A program made the position numbers and the translations under genes. Below, in pieces: positions 11,745-23,679 of a stretch of 64,000 bases of DNA. The notes beneath the pieces are model-generated. The model made no database searches. It was not told the origin of the DNA and saw only the letters and a list, made by a program, of their open reading frames with translations. The DNA is taken from the NCBI GenBank assembly GCA_030765045.1, contig CM060969.1, positions 47,087,216 through 47,151,215 of the forward strand. Direction: 5' to 3'. Origin of the DNA: Tenodera sinensis (lineage: Eukaryota; Arthropoda; Insecta; Mantodea; Mantidae). Positions within the stretch are counted from its first letter, which is position 1. Each line of letters starts with the position of its first letter.

Positions 11745-13175
11745 CAACTTTATGAAAAGAGATACTGAAACTGGCTACTGTCATTGTCCATATATTTTTG
11801 GCGCCTCTTTAGGAAACTATCCATTACTCGCTGTAGTTCACATTGAGAAATGCTGGCAATTTCCCTGCGGATAATTTGTTTTAATTCTTCGATTTGTCTT
11901 GTACCCTTTATGTTTTAAGTTACCCCAGAGATAGAAATCAAAGGGGTACCACAAATCTCTACAAATAATTCTGTCGTGAAACACACTTTCAGTTGTTCTC
12001 ATCAAATGATTGGCCATATTAGCTGTTGCAGAGTCGTGTTGAAAAAAGGCAAAATCATGATCCCTGTCTATTAACCTCTTGAGGGATATCAACGTGAAAT
12101 CACGTTCATTTAAAATGGCGGATGAACGATATGGGCGTCCTGTGCGTTTAAGCATTTAACCCTTATTTATCCCTTATCCAACTCAACTTATTATAATTTT
12201 CCCTTTATGAAACATTTTAGTAAGGTTTAAATACTTTATTGGCTTACCTTAATATGTTCGTTCTGCAGTGATTTACCTCAAAACAGGGATAAATACACAA
12301 GGGTACGTACATCTCCACATTCGCGAATTCCCTTCTTGCGGCACACGAAACACTTTCAAAATGGGCGGGACTTCTTTGCTATTGATGGTATCCTTTTAGG
12401 ATAATGTTTTCCTTGAAGTCTGAGGGGTGCAGGGGTTTTGGATTTTCAACCCCCAACGTGGTATTGTTCAATTAGGCTGTGAGTTATTTATAGTCGGTAG
12501 TCAAGGTCGGTCATTATCCTGTGTGGGTTTAGAGAGCTGTCCAAATCCCCAAACAATTCTATATGGTTATATCCAGTTGGTGCAAAAACACCTTTTTATA
12601 CCACTTCTCCCTTCAGCTACAAGCAGGAAAGAATATGTATGTATTTCAACAAAGAAAGACACGGACTCTACTCAGTTACGAAACTCGCGTAAGCAAAAGT
12701 TGTAATGTTGATCTATTCTGATGACTCAAGAGACCACACATGCAGTAGTGCTTTATTACACAGTATGCTGACACATAAGCCACAAATACAATGGGTGTTT
12801 CTTTACTGTATCTTTCCGAGAACTTATATTAGATGCGTTCGACAGAGCAAAGTTGACTTTTCACCACAGTGAAACAAAATTGTGCCATTTCAACGTTTTG
12901 TAAATACAACTCAACTTTGCTGATGACGTACATTTATACTGTAAATAACAAGTTTTATACCAGTTTTTGTTTCATTAAAATAACTTAATATTTACACAAA
13001 ATACAGCTGTGTATATACGAAGCACATTTAACAATTTAAATGCTAGCAGTTCTCGGCTCGCGGACGTTTAAATGGCCATCACTCAAGAGGTTAATTCTTT
13101 AAGAAATAGGCAAAATTGTATTCACATAATTATGTATGGGAGTCAACTGTTGACTCAAAAACAATTGGTCCTCAG
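11745..13175 (-). pseudogene. Tc1/mariner transposase, C-terminal part, split by an insertion
   Basis: On the minus strand, 13175-13095 encodes a worn stretch (VFESTVDSHT...) that resumes at 12070 as DRDHDFAFFQHDSATA, with the second catalytic Asp in QHD. It ends with DFYLWGNLK holding the third Asp and an IASISQCE tail. About seven residues of the usual PRSPDLTP segment are missing between RDLW and DFYLWG, so the catalytic spacing is broken. A 1016-bp TTAA-flanked element interrupts it at 12075-13090. The first residues of the open frame at 11838-12155 therefore belong to that element, not to the transposase. Confidence 0.7.
12075..13090. mobile_element. TTAA-flanked piggyBac-like non-autonomous element (1016 bp)
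   Basis: TTAA at 12071-12074 and 13091-13094 flank tips that are inverted repeats: CCTCTTGAGGGAT on the left and CCTCTTGAGTGAT read inward from the right, 12 of 13 identical. A subterminal palindrome AACGTGAAATCACGTT lies 17 bp inside the left tip. Removing the element restores a transposase frame across a single TTAA, which supports the boundaries directly. No transposase is encoded, so it was moved in trans. Confidence 0.85.
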
Positions 13176-13945
13176 AATCTATACCTTGTCCCACTCTTAG
13201 ATGACAGTATCGAGTTAAATGGGATATATCTGTCTCTATCTAGTGCATACGAGTTGCCATTGGCCTCATCCTTTTCTACCCTCACACTGTTGCCAGGTTC
13301 TTAATAGCATGGTATAAATATTCAGTTGTTATAAATTTCAGGTTTGAACACATTATCCTACGCAGAATTTTTTTCTCTATCAGGTTATATCCTATTTAGA
13401 GTCATTATACATTTCTATATGCCCATATTTCTTCAGAAAACTTTTTTTCAATAGAAGTCCAATATTTACTGTTTCTATACTTATCATGCACTAACTAACT
13501 GCTAGAACACGTGTATATTTTTTTTTTAGCTAGAGTAAACCATAGTGCTACTCACTGCCCACTTTGAATTCTCTATGTTTACTCAGTTAAGTGTTATAAT
13601 TTTTTAAATTAAATGTTTTCGGAAAATTTTATATCTGTGCACTGCAAAAGTTACGCAGTGGGAAACTTTTTTGTTATTGAGTTTACATTGGGGACCAAGC
13701 AAGAACAAATGTTGAGGAGGGTTGGAGAAAGTTTTTAAAATAAACCAAAAGGTCATAACCTCTTTCTTTTATCCAATAAGGCAAACAAAAGGTATTCATC
13801 TATTCAGCATATTCTCGCACCAGGCCTTACACAGAAGATAGTATAAGGAGCAGCACTAACATTATTCGAAAGAAGTCATGTGTGTAACTGTGTGGAATCT
13901 ATGAGCTGTTATTGCGTTATTTGTTTCTCGTAAATATTTGTAGTT
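13176..13945. other. No recognised feature
   Basis: AT-rich spacer between two Tc1/mariner pseudogenes, without a gene or repeat that I can identify. Confidence 0.35.
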
Positions 13946-14960
13946 GTGGAGGGGGAAGCTAGGAAGAGACGATATGTTGGTAAATTAAGAAGTAAGGAAC
14001 ACCAAATAATTATGAATGTGTTCGATTATTTTTCAAGTAAAATGCATGTAAGTAAGGCAGTAAAAGAAACAGCTAAGGATATCGGGTATTCAGAAGCAGT
14101 AGTGTATAGGATTAAAAAGGAAGTAATGAAAGGACCTCTAAGAACGCCATCGAAAAAGAAAGCAAAAAGGGCGGCAAAATAAAAAACCGCTAGGTTAACG
14201 CAATATGATGGAATAGTGCAAAGTGAAGTGTGGCGAATTGTTCATTCTTTACTGTTTGCAAATATTCCACCCACACTAAATATCATTTTGTTACGGGTCA
14301 ACAGTGATGAGACCCTACCAAATTTCTCAAGGGCCACTCTTAGTTGGTTCTTACATGATTTGGGGTTCGAATATGAAAGAAGGGGTAACAAGTGCATATT
14401 AATGGAAAGAGACAATATCATCAGATGGCGACATAAATATCTAAAAGACATAAAACGGTTTAGGGACCAAGGGGAAATCAATTGTTTATACAGACGAGTC
14501 ATTCGTAAATTTAGGCCATACAGTGACAGAGGCATGGAGGGATACCAAAGTTAAAAGTGCCCATCAAGCAGCAATTGAAGGACTAAGTACAGGAACTCAG
14601 GCCAGCTCGAGGTTGCGAGCGGAGAAAGATTCGCAACTAGTACATGTTGCAACACTGTGCTCCATTTAACATGTACTGTCTTCTAATGGTGGGATGCGCT
14701 ATAATATTGTTCATGAAGTACCCCTCAAAGCTTAAATAAGCAATTTCTGTCTCTGGGGTAATTTAAAACATAAAGAGTAAAAGACAAACTCACACATCTT
14801 GGAAGTATTAAAACAAAATATCTGATAGGAAATTGCCAGCATTTCTCAATGTGAACGACAGTGAGTGATGCACAGTCTCCTAAAAAGGTGCCAAAAATGT
14901 ATGAACAATCGGGTGGCCAGTTTCACCATCCCCTTTCACAAAGTTGGTAAGTAAAGTCTT
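13946..14960 (+). pseudogene. Tc1/mariner-like (DDE_3) transposase remnant
   Basis: The frame at 13946-14182 encodes a basic helix-turn-helix-like N-terminus (SKAVKETAKDIGYSEAVVYR), the DNA-binding part. The next frame (14216 onward) has a second domain (RATLSWFLHDLGFEYERRGN) followed by WRHKYLKDIKRFRDQG. After a frameshift near 14485 the first catalytic block YTDESFVNLGHTV can be read. The DDE core is lost after about 14640. From 14745 the sequence matches a mariner C-terminus (LWGNLKHKE, then IASISQCE) and its 3' flank, also seen inverted at 11650-11930. This could be one deleted element or two fused fragments. A stop after KRAAK separates the domains. Confidence 0.65.
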
Positions 14961-15235
14961 CAAAAGTAGTTTTTAAAATGTTGTATGATTTCATCTGTGC
15001 CTTTTTATGATAGCGGCAGACAGCAATGAGTGCCAAAGATGCAGACAGACATACTGCGCAGCCCATTCAAACTTATTTTACTCTCCCGACATTTCTTTAT
15101 TTATTCTTACCAAGCTACATTTAAAGTAAGTTATGGTTTAGAGCCAATACTCTTAAAGTTTAGCAGCACATGTCTCTGTGAGTCTAGGCTCTGAAGCATG
15201 TCCTATTAAGTTGTTACATTCTCTGCTGCTTACCT

Positions 15236-15510
15236 ATGTGAGTAGAGGAAGTATTACATTCCACCAAAAATTTGATACTGAGATTTCATGAGAAATACAT
15301 GGTTTGAGATTTTCTAAATTCAAAACAGTATTTTCAGTAAAATCTGATGTGCACACTCACATGACTTTCTCTACTCTTGTACAAACTATTCATACAAATT
15401 CTTGTTCCTACTTCATATTCATCAAGATAAACATTTGTATAAGTTAAATTATCTTAATTGCTAATTTTCTTGTAGGTGCAAGGGAAATATGGGAATACAA
15501 TAGACTTTAA
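15236..15510 (+). repeat. 0.8-kb R repeat, internally deleted copy
   Basis: It begins gtagaggaagtattacattc and ends in the family's tail (actttctctactcttgtaca, then cttgtaggtgcaaggg). The centre present in the copy at 25733-26548 is missing. Confidence 0.65.
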
Positions 15511-15559
15511 GTGACCGTAAGCTCACTACTAAGAAAATCACAATTTATTTTATATGTAA

Positions 15560-16254
15560 TAACCTGATTATAAGTACGGAAAAAACTGTAGCAATGGATA
15601 CACACACTAACAGGAACAAAAATCACCCTTGCCCCTCAAATACAACTCCTTAATCATACACTTAAAAAAGTCAAATCCATCAAATTTCTTGGCATCATTA
15701 TTGAGGTATGCCACAGTCTTCTGGAGCGAGTCTCCATTGAGTAAGACAACCTTTGTGCACAGAAAAAAATTATTAGAATCATGGAAGGATTAGTCCAAAA
15801 TCATCCTGCAAACCTTTGTTTAGAAAATTAGGTATCCTTCCACTTCTCTAAATTTATATTCAAGAAACAATTATGTTTATGCTTAAGAACAGTAACACTG
15901 TTGATCCACCATTTGCAATGAATAACACAGTACATAACAATAACACACGAAAAATATACATCTGCATGCAACCAGTCACAATACCTCACTCAGAAAAATA
16001 TTCTACACTCAGGTATTAAATTGTATAACCTGCCAAGCTACATCAAAGCAATAAAACCAGTAAATCATTTCAAATCATGCCTCAAGGTACATCTAATTAA
16101 CCACTACTTTTATTCCATTGAAGATTATCTCAAATATATGTCAGTCATAAAGCATTTACTGGAAATGTATGTTTGTTTGCTTGTTCATATTTTGACGTGT
16201 TCAATACCGAATGTACTTTCTGCAAATCAGTTCTCCTGGATCAGTAGATTGCTT

Positions 16255-16255
<1 letters not shown>
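15560..16255 (+). pseudogene. Non-LTR retrotransposon C-terminus followed by 3' UTR
   Basis: Fragments of the post-RT region of an insect non-LTR element can be read: SIKFLGIII near 15690, then GIKLYNLPSYIKAIKPVNHF and LINHYFYSIEDYLKY at about 16018-16145. The pattern IKLYN.LP..IK followed by FYS..EYL is characteristic of the segment after the RT thumb in several insect LINEs. Stops and frameshifts are frequent upstream, and no RT core is present. The 3' end appears to run into the (ATC)n tract. Confidence 0.6.
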
Positions 16256-16348
<93 letters not shown>

Positions 16349-16352
16349 CCAT

Positions 16353-16406
<54 letters not shown>

Positions 16407-16413
16407 TATTCTT
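16255..16413. repeat. (ATC)n microsatellite, about 158 bp
   Basis: An almost uninterrupted ATC array with a short ACC-rich interruption near 16346-16366. It directly follows the non-LTR remnant and may have grown from that element's 3' tail. Long poly-Ile or poly-Ser frames across it are artefacts. Confidence 0.95.
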
Positions 16414-16584
16414 GTTGTTTTAAAAGCTGGTCATTAAATGATGCCTTTGAATCTTCCATTCTCTTTGCATGACCAAGAGATAAAAAAATGAATGACTACC
16501 CATTTGAGAAAAGTATAAATATTGGAAAATTCAAACCTACAACAAGGAATAAATCATTCTTTCCACACACAAAAATGTGTGTTT

Positions 16585-17520
16585 GATTTAAATTGGTATT
16601 TTAATGGGATCTACATTTTTGTGCAGTAAGATGTTATCTATCTCTTACTGTTTACCAGTTATAAGAAGTAATCCAGAATGAAGAGGATTTCTGAGGACAT
16701 TCCCAGAAATTTCAAGATATACCTGTAATTTGTCATGAAAACATCTTAAACATATTGCAACCATTTTTGAGAAAATAAAAATTTTCAAAAAATGTTCTAT
16801 GTAAAGAGTAGTTGGGAAGAGGGTATTTTCTGAAAATCTTCATACCACATCCTTGGAAGATGGTAAACTTAAATACCGAGTTTGATATTTAACCAACTCT
16901 TTGTGTTTGAGTTATGCTGTTTGCAGAAACACATTGATCTTTTCTAAAATGCTTTTATTGAGTTTGGGGGACCTTAAAACATGTATTTTCAATGAAAACA
17001 TGGCATCAAATCTTCTCTACTTATTAAGTACATGGTAGAGAAAGTAAAAAAGCCCATGTGTGTGCATGTGTGAACAGGATAACTCAAAAATAAAGTCAGC
17101 TAAATACAAACTTGATATTTATGTTCAGCATCCTCTAGGGATGGGGCACAAAAATTTTCAACTCCATCCCAAACCACCTTTTACATGGAAAAAGTTTTAG
17201 TTTTGATTTTCTGAAAAGTGGCCCTAATGGCTTTTATTTAAATACTGTGTTTCAAATACGTGCATGACAAATGAAAAGTATATCTCGAATTTTCTCGGAA
17301 TAGCCTACCTCCTCATTCTGAATGACCTCTGTAGAATTGGTTAACTATAAGAAACATACAAAGCCTTACTATACAAAAGATGTTGAGCTTCTTAAAAGAC
17401 AGTTTATGTGTGATACTTTTTTTTTTTTTGTGTGAAATTATTAATTTCTGAGGTATTCATTGTTGTTGCTTTGAATTTTCAGGTGCAAGGGTATATACAA
17501 GAATGTTACGAATTCGAAAT
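16585..17520. repeat. Two R repeats in head-to-head inverted arrangement
   Basis: Bases 16585-17056 match the R repeat on the minus strand, and about 17060-17520 match it on the plus strand. The head of the left copy with its terminal gtagagaaagt lies at the centre (about 17045). Shared landmarks are the ataactcaaaaat-like block and the fttaccagttat-type tail (ttaccagttat near 16655). Confidence 0.7.
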
Positions 17521-17623
17521 TTCAAGTGTGCATTTTTTGAAGTTTTCAGAGCAAGTTTTTCAGTTCCTCCGACAAATAGCATAGCTGCAGCAATGTTTCA
17601 AGTGATATATGTTACAAGGAGTG

Positions 17624-17869
17624 TTGTTGTTGTTTTCTAGTGCCTTGCATTTAGCAATGAAGCCATTAGCATTCGTGTTTTCCAATACTTTTGAACTGTA
17701 GTTTCTTCTGATCTTAATGCTTCACAGGTCTTCAAGTGGTATTCGTTCATTTCTGCTGGATCGTTACACAGGACACATATTGGTGAGGCTGAGATACCTA
17801 TTCTGTAGAGATGACTTGCTAAGCAGTCGTGATTTGTCAATAGTCGGAAGGCTGCAACTGCTGTTTTCT
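17624..17869 (-). mobile_element. Non-LTR family A, 246-bp 5'-truncated insertion
   Basis: This is the terminal coding part of the family-A RNase H ORF (CVLCNDPAEMNE zinc-knuckle region) plus the short 3' end with (AAC)n tail, in minus orientation. A perfect 13-bp target duplication gttacaaggagtg (17611-17623 and 17870-17882) brackets it. Confidence 0.9.
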
Positions 17870-18099
17870 GTTACAAGGAGTGTGTTGTCATTGAATTTCC
17901 CTCTGTGAAGAATGAAACTGTTGGGAACATTTGCAAACATTTGTGTGAAGTCTATGGAGCATGTGCAGTTGACTGAAGTGTGATTAATTGCTGGGCACAG
18001 AGGGTGAGGTCATTAGATGGCAACTACTTCCACCATAAGGTCATGATCACTGTGTTTTGGGACAGTGAGGCTATTGTGCTTATTTATGTGATGCCAGGG

Positions 18100-18375
18100 G
18101 CAGCACCATTAATAATCTGAAGCATATGTCACATTTTAACCAAACTCAAGAAGGCTTCCAGCGATTTCAACACCAGAATAACACAGATGATTGCTTGACT
18201 CAACATAATGGTCAGCCTCAAACAAGCTTGAGGACTGTCACTAAACACAGTTAGACAGTGTTACCCATCCACCCTACAGCTCTGACCTAGCTCCCTCAGA
18301 CTTACCTTTGTTTGGGCCATAAAGGGATGCCATTCATGGAGGAAATTTTAAGGATGATGAAGAGGGATTTGTACA
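18100..18375 (+). pseudogene. Mariner transposase fragment
   Basis: Broken frames give QHNGQPQTSLRT (compare HDNARPHTSLR around the second catalytic Asp), then VLPIHPTALT and LFGP (compare VLPHPPYSPDLAPSDFHLFG). The Asp residues at both sites are altered or lost, so it is dead. Confidence 0.6.
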
Positions 18376-18379
18376 GTGA

Positions 18380-19035
18380 AAAAATGGATTATGGCATGAA
18401 AATCAATAAAGAAAAAACTAGAAGTATGGCTTTCTGTGGAAAAAAACCCTGTACCTAGCATAATATGTTTAGATTAAAAAATATTAGAAAGAGTAAATTA
18501 TTCATATATCTCGAATACACATTATCCTTTTTTGATGAAATAGACATTTCCCAGAAAATTACTAAGTGTGACAAAAACAATTAATGACATTATGAAACCT
18601 TCCCTAGTACAAAGACATATCTACTTCAATTCGCCTATATAAGACCTTGGCAAGAATTGTAGTTTGTTATGGAAATGAAGCATGGATACTGCAGAAGAAA
18701 GATGAAAGCGGAATAGTGGCTAATGAAATGAAATTCTTGAGGAATACAGCAGGATATGCAAAATGGGATCATAAATACAATGAAGATGTACTAGTAGAAT
18801 TACAAATAGAACTTGTAATTAACTACACAGAATTATGAATCTAACTGGTTAAATCATCAAAATTGCATGCACAGAAATAGAATCTCAAAAGCCATGCTTC
18901 ATTATCATCCAAATGGAAAAAGATCTTTAGGTCATCCAAGAAATGCTGGGTTTAAAATTCAAATATGAGGTCATAACAGGCCTATGGCTTAATACTTGGA
19001 AGGAAGAAAAAATGGCTTTGTGACCAGAACAAGAA
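18380..19035 (+). pseudogene. RTE/Jockey-like non-LTR retrotransposon fragment
   Basis: It contains the post-catalytic RT region MKINKEKTRSM, then an YLG-type block near 18500, CYGNEAWILQKKDE and an HRNRISKAMLHYHPNGKRSL end that resembles the 3' coding end of arthropod RTE-like elements (compare P.GKR..GRPRKRW). There are several stops. No target duplication was identified. Confidence 0.6.
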
Positions 19036-19214
19036 ATGGCACCAACAGGACATACACATCCATGCATTACATTCTGGGCGATCCTTGTACTTATACTTCA
19101 CTCAACTGGGAAGTCTATCTTCATTTTTATTTTATGGTTTTGCATAGAGCATGGATTTCAAAGCCATCACAATAGTGATGTCACTTTTATCTACTATATG
19201 TATTCTACAATGAA

Positions 19215-19335
19215 ATATGTAAATGTGAATTGAAAATTTATCAGGATTTATAAGAAGTAAATAGAATAATAAGCTTTTGTAAGAAGGGTTGGTAAGGGAG
19301 GAAGTAGAGAAAGTCATCTGAATGCACATCACATC
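19215..19335 (+). repeat. R repeat, tail fragment
   Basis: It matches the family's last 100 or so bases (aagtagagaaagtcatctga near 19301). Confidence 0.5.
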
Positions 19336-20286
19336 AAAGTTTTGATAAAAAAGGGAGACTAAGGTATTTAAAATTCATTTTGAGAATTTCATATGCTTTA
19401 CTGATTACTCTTTTCACCAGATCTTCCCAATTGAGGCAGGGCTTCTTCATTAAGAGTTAGCTATCCGTACTGCCTGTTCACCAGCTCAGTACATGACAAA
19501 ATTGTTGATGACATTTTCAGCTGTACCATCCTTCTCCTAATCATTTTCTATCTTCTCTGCTTATTTGCAAAATTTCTGCCTCTCTGTTTCCATCACAAAC
19601 AATACACCCTCAAGCACTATATTGTGCAATTTGTGCAGTGATAAATCACATGTTACTTTTCTTTTCCTAACCATTTGTTTAACCTTGATGCAAGCTAGAT
19701 CTACGGCATTCAGATCACACACTTGTTAGAGCAAATAGATAATGGTGTATGGTCCAAAGAAAGCAATAATGTATCCACTTTGAACATGTCTTAAGTATGT
19801 TTATGTCACTCAGAAGGTACAGTTCTGATTTATACACAGAACTGTTGCAATGAACCTCTTTATTTTGCAACCATGTTACTATAGCAGATTTCATGGAACT
19901 TCTAGAAGTGGGTTTGTCTACTTCTACAGGATGATAGGAATGTTACATTCCTGCCTCATCTGCAACAGAAGAGTGGAGCAAATCAAGATCTTATTTTTCA
20001 TGAATCCACATTTCAAAATTAACATGTCGTTTATCCAGTAGTCACATTTAGTGGCAATAAAGAAACCAGACCAATTGTGCACATTTCTGGCATCATCAAT
20101 GGCAAAAAAAAAAGAGTGGGGAATTGGCTTTGGAACTCCAATTTTAAGCTGTTGTGGTAGTTGTCTGTCTGTGGGTCTTCTAAGAAGCAGGTCATGTGTC
20201 TGAGCTCCGTCGGAATTTCTTCACTGCATCCATGGACTCAAACCTGGTTCCTTTGAGCATAGACTTCATTTTTGGGAAGAGAAAAA
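19336..20286. other. No recognised feature
   Basis: No coding, tRNA-like or mobile signature found. Confidence 0.35.
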
Positions 20287-20482
20287 AGTTGTTGTTGTTG
20301 TTGTTGTTAGCTAATGCTGGATTTCTGACAATGAAGTCATTAATCCTTTTGCTCTCCAATATTTTTCACTGATGGATGGGGCACTAGAAGTGGCCGGGCA
20401 TATTTGAAGGTGGTCTCGATCCATTTCCTCTTGCAGATCACATAGAGGGCAGAGTGGTGAAGAATATATCCCAATTCTAGTA
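20287..20482 (-). mobile_element. Non-LTR family B, short 5'-truncated insertion
   Basis: The 3' end of family B in minus orientation, including the (GTT)n tail complement at its left edge and the CPLCDLQEEMDRDHLQ zinc-knuckle coding region. Imperfect flanks gagaaaaaagttg and gaggaaaaaagttg suggest a target duplication. Confidence 0.8.
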
Positions 20483-21819
20483 AAAAAAAAAAAGAGGAAA
20501 AAAGTTGCATGGTGCTAGGTCAGGCAAATATGAAGCCAGAAATGCACACAACAACCTGTCTGGTTTCTTTATTGCCACATCTTGTATACATGAGAAAAGA
20601 ATTTTCCAGTGAATGGTTATACTATTTTCATGAACTATTATCTATCTATCCCCAGCATTAATGGTATGTGAATGTCGAATTCCCCCTTACTGTACCAGCA
20701 TTTGTTGAATGCTTACATTCTTGCACTTACAAGAAGAGAAACTAGGAAATTTCAGTGATGAGTATGAGTTATTATAGCTTAAAGAACATTAATGCTGAAT
20801 TGGCAATATTAGACAACAAGAGCATAAGTACACTAGTATGTTTATAAACTCTTGGATAAGATTAACGTGGTTGCCTTACCTGTCCCCTTAATTCCCTGGA
20901 GACCTTGAGTTGGTGGAAAGACTGTAGGTAATCCTAATAACACTGGAACATTCTGTAACTCTCTTCACAGGTCCTACCCTATCTCTGCACTCCAGATTTT
21001 CGTCCCAAATATAATTTTTTATTCAACTGTGATTGCGTAGAATAGAAACCTTGTGTTATAGAGGATTTGTTCATTAAATCATAACTTCTGTCAAAGATAT
21101 GGTTATTTAATATTAATATATAAATGTATATTTGCAAATATAAATAAATGAGCAAAATATAATGGAAATGGTTGCACATACATTTGAATCCACTTAAATT
21201 AATTTAAATTCCTAAATGGTAAAGGATATGTAATGTAGCAAAACTTTATTTAGTACTAATTAAATCTAGTGTAATTCAGTTATTTATTAATTATGTAGAT
21301 GCTGCTGTAACTTTCATTAGTTCATCAGAATGTAGCTGTGTGTCATTTAATGCTCTTATTGTGTGAGTGGTGTATACAATTTGTTTTGAAAATATTTCTT
21401 TTTTTATATTTAAAGGATGATGTTTCAAAAATATACATAAAAAGGACAGGCAAAATATGCAGTTCCCTAAATACTTTGTTAGCCATTTCAAGGAAATATT
21501 ATTCTTTTGCAATTTGAAGATTGTACATTTAGTGTACATTTGAGTTCATGCCCCATGCTGGAATACAATAAATTCTCTCAAGCCATTTAATCTTATTTGG
21601 TATTTCCTTCATATAAGCTTTTTGCATTGTTAGCTTTTCCTTGTCTAATGCAATCAACAAGATAAAATAAGCTTTGAAATAGTGAAAGAATTATCAAAAT
21701 CAGTTTAGACGTGCCAACATTAAAATTAAAAAAAAAAAATTAGCCCAGTTCAAAATGCATAGTACAGAATGATATTAACCCTGATGCTGGAAAATATATT
21801 AGAATGCCTTTTTACCCAA

Positions 21820-21822
<3 letters not shown>
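20483..21822. other. No recognised gene; AT-rich
   Basis: Contains only short chance reading frames. Confidence 0.35.
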
Positions 21823-21905
<83 letters not shown>

Positions 21906-21995
21906 TAACAACAGCAACAATAATAAGAATAACAATAATAATATCAACAATAACAGTACTTAATAAATAATGACGATAATGATAATAATATTAAT
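21823..21995. repeat. (AAT)n microsatellite, left of SINE A
   Basis: A long pure AAT array that decays into AAC/AAT/ATG triplets after 21900. Poly-Asn and poly-Leu frames here are spurious. Confidence 0.95.
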
Positions 21996-22032
21996 AATTA
22001 TGCTAATGATAATTTCTTTTGTATATTGACAT

Positions 22033-22250
22033 TCTCTGTGATGTCATATTGGACAATGAATGAATGAAATTAGTGAAATAGCGCTCAAATGAGCCTGAGG
22101 TTGTTAGAGCTTAAAGTTACCCAACATTTGTCTTCTCAGAATAAGGGAGAAACACAGAAAAACCTTATGCGGATGTCACCCTGGCTGAGATTCAAACTTG
22201 GGACTTCTTGAATATGAGACAGCCATGCTCCACCACACCACAGGGGTGGC
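22033..22250 (-). repeat. SINE family A between two (AAT)n arrays
   Basis: Same family as 961-1214, with a recognisable body and head. Its head end touches a second AAT array at 22251. Confidence 0.8.
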
Positions 22251-22325
<75 letters not shown>

Positions 22326-22385
22326 AATTATTAATGATAATAATAAATAATAATAGTAGTAGTAGTAATAGTAATAATAAATAAT
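22251..22385. repeat. (AAT)n microsatellite, right of SINE A
   Basis: Pure TAA array to about 22322, then interrupted AAT/AGT triplets to 22385. Confidence 0.95.
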
Positions 22386-22809
22386 GCTGCTGCCGATAAG
22401 AAAGGGCACTCTTGTATCCAGTGTTATGCATAACAGCTGCAATTAAAAGCACCAGAAATATGGCAGGATAACTCAGTTGAGTAGTCCAACTTCAAGAAAA
22501 TGTTATCAACTTTACTGTATTGCAGACCTCAAGGTACAATATACTCATTATTAATTAAAAATGTGCATTTTTCTACAATTGTGGATTTGTTGTAATGTTT
22601 TCTATACTGTTTAATTTCTGTAGCTGATGTCCTTGAATTACTGAAAATTATAACAGCGGAAATAAAAAAGCATGAACACATTACCTGTTTTCCTTTCCAA
22701 TGCCAGTATGTATAAAAATCTAAATGGAAGCAGTGGAATAACTTGTTTTTACCCTTGCGTTCTCCACACATATTATTCCTTTATTTTCATGCCTACATCT
22801 GTGTCACAG

Positions 22810-23316
22810 GATATTTTGAAGGGAAGAACCAACGAGCAAGCACTGTTGGATGCAGCAGAAAAGGGAGATGAACGTGCAGTGAAAACATTATTGAACTGTG
22901 GTAGTGATGTCACTGCCAGTAAGTACTGCAGTGACTGTGGGGATGTTACCTCGCTCCACCTTGCAGCCAAGAATGGACATGTTAATATACTGACATTGCT
23001 AATTGAGTCAGGTGTCAGTGTCAATTTAACAAACAGCAACAGAGATACTCCATTGCATGTAGCAGCTTGTTTTGGTCATTTGCCTGCATGCAAGTATCTT
23101 CTGGATGCTGGCGCAACCATTGATAGTTGCAATAAGTACAACAATACACCTCTACGCCTGGCTTCTGCAAAAGGACACTTTCCAGTTGTGAAGCTTTTGG
23201 TGGAACGGGGTGCAAACATTTCTTTGAGAGGGAACATGAATAAAACAGCTCGTGAAAGAGCTGAAGAACTTGGGTATAATCATATTGCAGAATGGTTAAA
23301 ATCACAAGAAATTTAA
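22810..23316 (+). CDS. Ankyrin-repeat protein, terminal exon
   Basis: The exon starts after acceptor tctgtgtcacag at phase 0 and encodes 168 residues to TAA 23314-23316. It holds about five ankyrin units: a degenerate cap (residues 8-37, NEQALLDAAEKGDERAVKTL), three canonical repeats (46-77, 79-110, 112-143, each with TPLH-like and AA..GH motifs) and a shorter C-terminal cap ending AEWLKSQEI. Ankyrin stacks bind partner proteins; the partner is unknown. The frame is open upstream to an ATG at 22672, but that stretch reads like intron. The coiled-coil exon at 3034-3537 ends at a phase-0 donor and could be an upstream exon of the same gene (inference). A poly-A signal AATAAA lies at 23618-23623. 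Confidence 0.8.
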   Translation, partial: DILKGRTNEQALLDAAEKGDERAVKTLLNCGSDVTASKYCSDCGDVTSLHLAAKNGHVNILTLLIESGVSVNLTNSNRDTPLHVAACFGHLPACKYLLDAGATIDSCNKYNNTPLRLASAKGHFPVVKLLVERGANISLRGNMNKTARERAEELGYNHIAEWLKSQEI

Positions 23317-23617
23317 CATATGTTAGTCTTATAAAAATATTTAATCTATTTATTGTAACATATTTGAACAGTATTGCATTGTTGAATCACACCAAGTTGT
23401 TCACAAAAGGTGGCCATTTCTTGCACCTTGCACATCAATAAGCCAAGCTTCATCAGACACACTTGTGATAGAGTCTCACCAAACTTAACTGCCAAAGAAC
23501 TATTTTCCTTTTTAAATTTTACCATACAATGGAACATGATACATATCTATTTTATAGCCAGATGTCATTATTTATGATGAAATATTTGCATATGATGCAT
23601 AGAAACGAAAGGAGAGA

Positions 23618-23623
23618 AATAAA
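23618..23623 (+). terminator. Poly-A signal candidate for the ankyrin gene
   Basis: AATAAA about 300 bp after the ankyrin stop codon, followed by TG-rich DNA (acttgtttttgaggtct). A second AATAAA lies near 23669. Confidence 0.5.
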
Positions 23624-23679
23624 ACTTGTTTTTGAGGTCTATGTACTTTGCTCACTTGTTGCTTAAAATAAATGTGATA

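Noticed and set aside
16021..16437. Long poly-Ile/poly-Ser open frames
   Set aside because: They are translations of the (ATC)n array; only the first 45 or so codons at 16021 reflect a LINE remnant.
21750..22452. Poly-Asn, poly-Leu and poly-Ile frames
   Set aside because: Translations of the AAT microsatellites flanking SINE A.
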